Origin: Bianquea renquensis
GTDB lineage: Bacteria; Bacillota; Clostridia; Lachnospirales; Bianqueaceae
DNA: 22,588 nt
Assembly (NCBI RefSeq): GCF_014384895.1
Contig: NZ_JACRSQ010000042.1
Location: 1 to 22,588 of the forward strand
Reading direction: 5' to 3'
Of this stretch, positions 20,695 to 22,588 are shown piece after piece. The notes beneath the pieces are model-generated. The model searched no databases. It worked only from the letters and a program-made list of their open reading frames with translations, and was not told the origin of the DNA. A program made the translations under genes and the position numbers. The first letter of the stretch is position 1, and every line of letters starts with the position of its first letter.

Positions 20695-22131
20695 TTGGAA
20701 CAGAAATCAAACACATTTTTAGAGACAGAAAAAATTGGCAAGCTGATGCGCAAATATGCGATCCCGTGTATCATTTCGCTTTTGGTAGCAGCTTTGTACA
20801 ATATTGTGGACCAGATCTTTATCGCAAATGCGGATTACCTCGGCTCTTACGGAAATGCCGCTAACACTGTGGTTTTTCCGCTGACGGTCGTTGCCCTCGC
20901 CCTCGCCGTAATGATTGGCGACGGCTGCTGCGCCTTTGTCAGCATTAGTCTCGGAGCCAATGAAAAGGAGAATGCCCATAAGAGCATTGGAAATGCCATT
21001 TGGCTCTGTATCGCCAGCAGTCTTGTTTTGACGGCAATCTATCTGATCTTTCAGGAACCGATTCTGACGATGTTCGGCGGAAGAGTCAATGACCAAACCT
21101 TTCACCATTCTAAGGAGTACTTTTTCTATATTTCCATTGGCGTTCCCTTTTATATGTTCGGCCAGGCCATGAACCCTATTATCCGTTCAGACGGAAGCCC
21201 TAAATATGCCATGGTTTCCACATTGGCAGGGGCAATCGTCAATATCATCTTGGATCCGATTTTTATTTTTGTCTTTCGCTGGGGCATGATGGGAGCAGCT
21301 GTGGCGACCGTGCTAGGACAGGTGCTGACAGCGGCGCTATCGGTTTGGTATCTATGCCATATGAAGGCAGTTCGGCTGGGAAAGAAAAGTTTTCGCCCTG
21401 CTGGCCAATTGATAGGCAAATTCCTGCCTCTGGGCATTTGTAGTTTCCTGTCCCAGATATCCCTGGTTGCCGCCATGGCGGCCATTCAGAACATGACCCT
21501 GAAATACGGCGCCCAGGACCCCATCTTCGGGCAAACGCAGTATGCCCAGATTCCCATGGCAGTGCTGGGGATCGTAATGAAATTCTTTCAGATTGTGATT
21601 TCCATTGCGGTCGGCATGGCGGCTGGATGTATCCCCATCGTAGGCTACAACATCGGTGCAAAACGAAATGACCGCGCCAAAAGCCTGTTTACCCATCTGC
21701 TAATCTTAGAAGCAGTGGTCGGTGCGGTTGCACTGTTAATCGTGGAGTTATTACCTGTACAGCTGATCTCCATATTCGGTGCAAAAAATGAGAGTGTTTA
21801 CTATACAGACTTTGCCGTGAGATGTTTCAGAATCTATTTGTGCATGATGATCTTTGCCTGTGTCAACAAAGGGACGTTCATCTATTTGCAGGCCATGGGA
21901 AAGGCGTTGCTTTCCACAATTCTTTCCATGGTGAGAGAGGTGGTATTCGGCGTCGGGTTTGCACTGTTGCTCCCCATTTTTTGGGGGTTGGACGGAGTTC
22001 TGTATTCTATGCCGGTCTCGGATATCTTAACCTTTGTCATCTCCGCTATTGCAATTTGCTACACCTATAAAAAATTGACGCCAACGGAAAAAGTGGTGAT
22101 GCCAAATGAGCAACCGGATTATAACGAGTAG
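20695..22131 (+). CDS. MATE family efflux transporter (MepA-like)
   Basis: A 478-aa integral membrane protein with about 12 hydrophobic segments in two similar halves. MATE pumps expel cationic drugs and toxic metabolites by Na+ or H+ antiport. Family traits include KLMRKYAIPCIISLLVAALYN at the N-terminus, IVDQIFIA, DGCCAFVSISLGA, NPIIRSDGSPKYAM, NIILDPIFIF, and in the second half GCIPIVGYNIGAK. It begins with TTG, 8 nt after AGGAGG. The leader holds two tandem terminator units, so expression is probably conditional. A cytidylate-kinase-like reading frame begins inside its 3' end but is broken. Confidence 0.93.
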   Translation: MEQKSNTFLETEKIGKLMRKYAIPCIISLLVAALYNIVDQIFIANADYLGSYGNAANTVVFPLTVVALALAVMIGDGCCAFVSISLGANEKENAHKSIGNAIWLCIASSLVLTAIYLIFQEPILTMFGGRVNDQTFHHSKEYFFYISIGVPFYMFGQAMNPIIRSDGSPKYAMVSTLAGAIVNIILDPIFIFVFRWGMMGAAVATVLGQVLTAALSVWYLCHMKAVRLGKKSFRPAGQLIGKFLPLGICSFLSQISLVAAMAAIQNMTLKYGAQDPIFGQTQYAQIPMAVLGIVMKFFQIVISIAVGMAAGCIPIVGYNIGAKRNDRAKSLFTHLLILEAVVGAVALLIVELLPVQLISIFGAKNESVYYTDFAVRCFRIYLCMMIFACVNKGTFIYLQAMGKALLSTILSMVREVVFGVGFALLLPIFWGLDGVLYSMPVSDILTFVISAIAICYTYKKLTPTEKVVMPNEQPDYNE

Positions 22132-22168
22132 CCGTGAATTCGGAAGCGGCGGAAGAACCATATTTTGA
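22106..22168 (+). pseudogene. Cytidylate-kinase-like gene, broken after about 20 codons
   Basis: An ATG at 22106, inside the MATE 3' end, opens MSNRIITSSREFGSGGRTIF followed by TGA (22166-22168). IITxSREFGSGGRTI is the characteristic start of the cytidylate-kinase-like P-loop family, which commonly follows MATE genes in Clostridia. A normal member has about 200 residues. Another frame continues as LREAQDCLRGFTHGDRLRLA to a TGA near 22249, but it does not look like the kinase. The gene is therefore truncated or rearranged, and its remainder is missing. Confidence 0.55.
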
Positions 22169-22252
22169 GAGAAGCGCAGGACTGCCTGAGGGGTTTCACC
22201 CATGGGGACAGATTGCGATTGGCCGATTCGCTGACAATAGAATTATGATTTG

Positions 22253-22285
22253 AAATCGTCGCTTGTTACAGGCGGCGATTTTTTT
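22253..22285 (+). terminator. Intrinsic terminator downstream of the MATE gene
   Basis: AAATCGTCGC (22253-22262) pairs over 10 bp, with one G-U, with GCGGCGATTT (22272-22281) around a 9-nt loop; seven T in total run to 22285. Confidence 0.85.
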
Positions 22286-22480
22286 GCATAGACGGCGCGA
22301 ACCGCATAGCCGAGGCTCCCCAACAAGCCGTTTCTCGGATTTCGGCCGCAGGGCAAAATTTAAAAACATGCTGGTCCGTATAGGGAATCCACCAAAATGG
22401 CGGGAACAAATAACAATCAGTCTGTTTATCCGGTATAATAAATCGGTACAAGAAAGGGGAATACTACGTGGTAGTGTCAA
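22286..22480 (+). promoter_or_regulatory. Gene-poor stretch with a promoter and start site for a truncated gene
   Basis: No convincing gene lies here. A perfect TATAAT (22434-22439) with no good -35 is followed by a ribosome-binding-like AAAGGGG (22454-22460) and GTG (22468). That frame stops after seven codons (GTG GTA GTG TCA AGT AAT CTA TGA). It may be the start of a gene cut off by the element at the right edge. Confidence 0.35.
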
Positions 22481-22588
22481 GTAATCTATGAAAAACTGAG
22501 CCGAAAAAAACAGGCTCAAATGAACCTTGAAAATTGCAGATATTGATTCCGAAAAGCTCTCCGAGGGCTCAGGGCGCTGCCCTGAGAA
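22470..22588 (+). mobile_element. Possible end of an insertion element, continuing past the window
   Basis: From GTAGTGTCAAGTAATC the character changes. TGAGCC (22497-22502) and GGCTCA (22513-22518) form a 6-bp hairpin with an A-rich loop, and CTCAGGGC (22568-22575) and GCCCTGAG (22579-22586) form a perfect 8-bp hairpin. The TAGTGTCAA start recalls IS256-type ends in Clostridia. No transposase is in the window, so this is tentative. Confidence 0.3.

Noticed and set aside
22196..22519. 107-codon minus-strand frame at the right edge
   Set aside because: It runs through the MATE terminator and the candidate element end, lacks a good ribosome-binding site and resembles no family.

Overview
The window reads as chromosome of an obligately anaerobic, Gram-positive Clostridia member, plausibly Oscillospiraceae or a relative. 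Supporting points are a reverse-type rubrerythrin, AGGAGG ribosome-binding sites, sigma-A promoters, many intrinsic terminators, roughly 50% GC, and the Firmicutes order rpsO-pnp-dut-tepA. This is inference from gene content; no 16S rRNA or other taxonomic marker is present.

Layout. 1-434 is a decayed IS1182-type transposase C-terminus, followed to about 601 by inverted repeats that look like the element's end. 627-6386 is all on the minus strand. In transcription order it holds dinB (DNA polymerase IV), then ddl and a murF-alr fusion overlapping by 4 nt, then a reverse rubrerythrin with a very good promoter and a Fur/PerR-like operator. ddl and murF-alr together encode alanine racemase, D-Ala-D-Ala ligase and the MurF ligase, so one short transcript covers D-Ala-D-Ala synthesis and its loading onto the peptidoglycan precursor. 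6634-8922 is a serC-serA serine-biosynthesis pair with repeats around its promoter. 9155-13060 is the housekeeping block rpsO, pnp, dut (overlapping pnp by 14 nt) and tepA (ClpP-like).

13204-19566 is an accessory carbohydrate and redox region: a GH39-like glycosidase, an isochorismatase-fold cysteine hydrolase, an FAD-dependent oxidoreductase, an AraC-type regulator, and a large GHL6/GH151-like glycosidase transcribed divergently from the regulator. 19689-20126 is a small S1-domain protein on the minus strand with a terminator-like hairpin in its leader. 20695-22131 is a TTG-initiated MATE efflux pump whose leader carries two tandem, related terminator hairpins. A cytidylate-kinase-like gene overlapping the MATE 3' end is broken after about 20 codons. 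The right edge looks like the start of another insertion element.

Most notable is a short repeat of about 50-55 nt, present four times (8961, 9474, 14633, 19635), always on the plus strand and always starting 8-11 nt after the last base of an intrinsic terminator stem. Second is the duplicated terminator unit ahead of the MATE gene. I found no tRNA, rRNA or CRISPR array.
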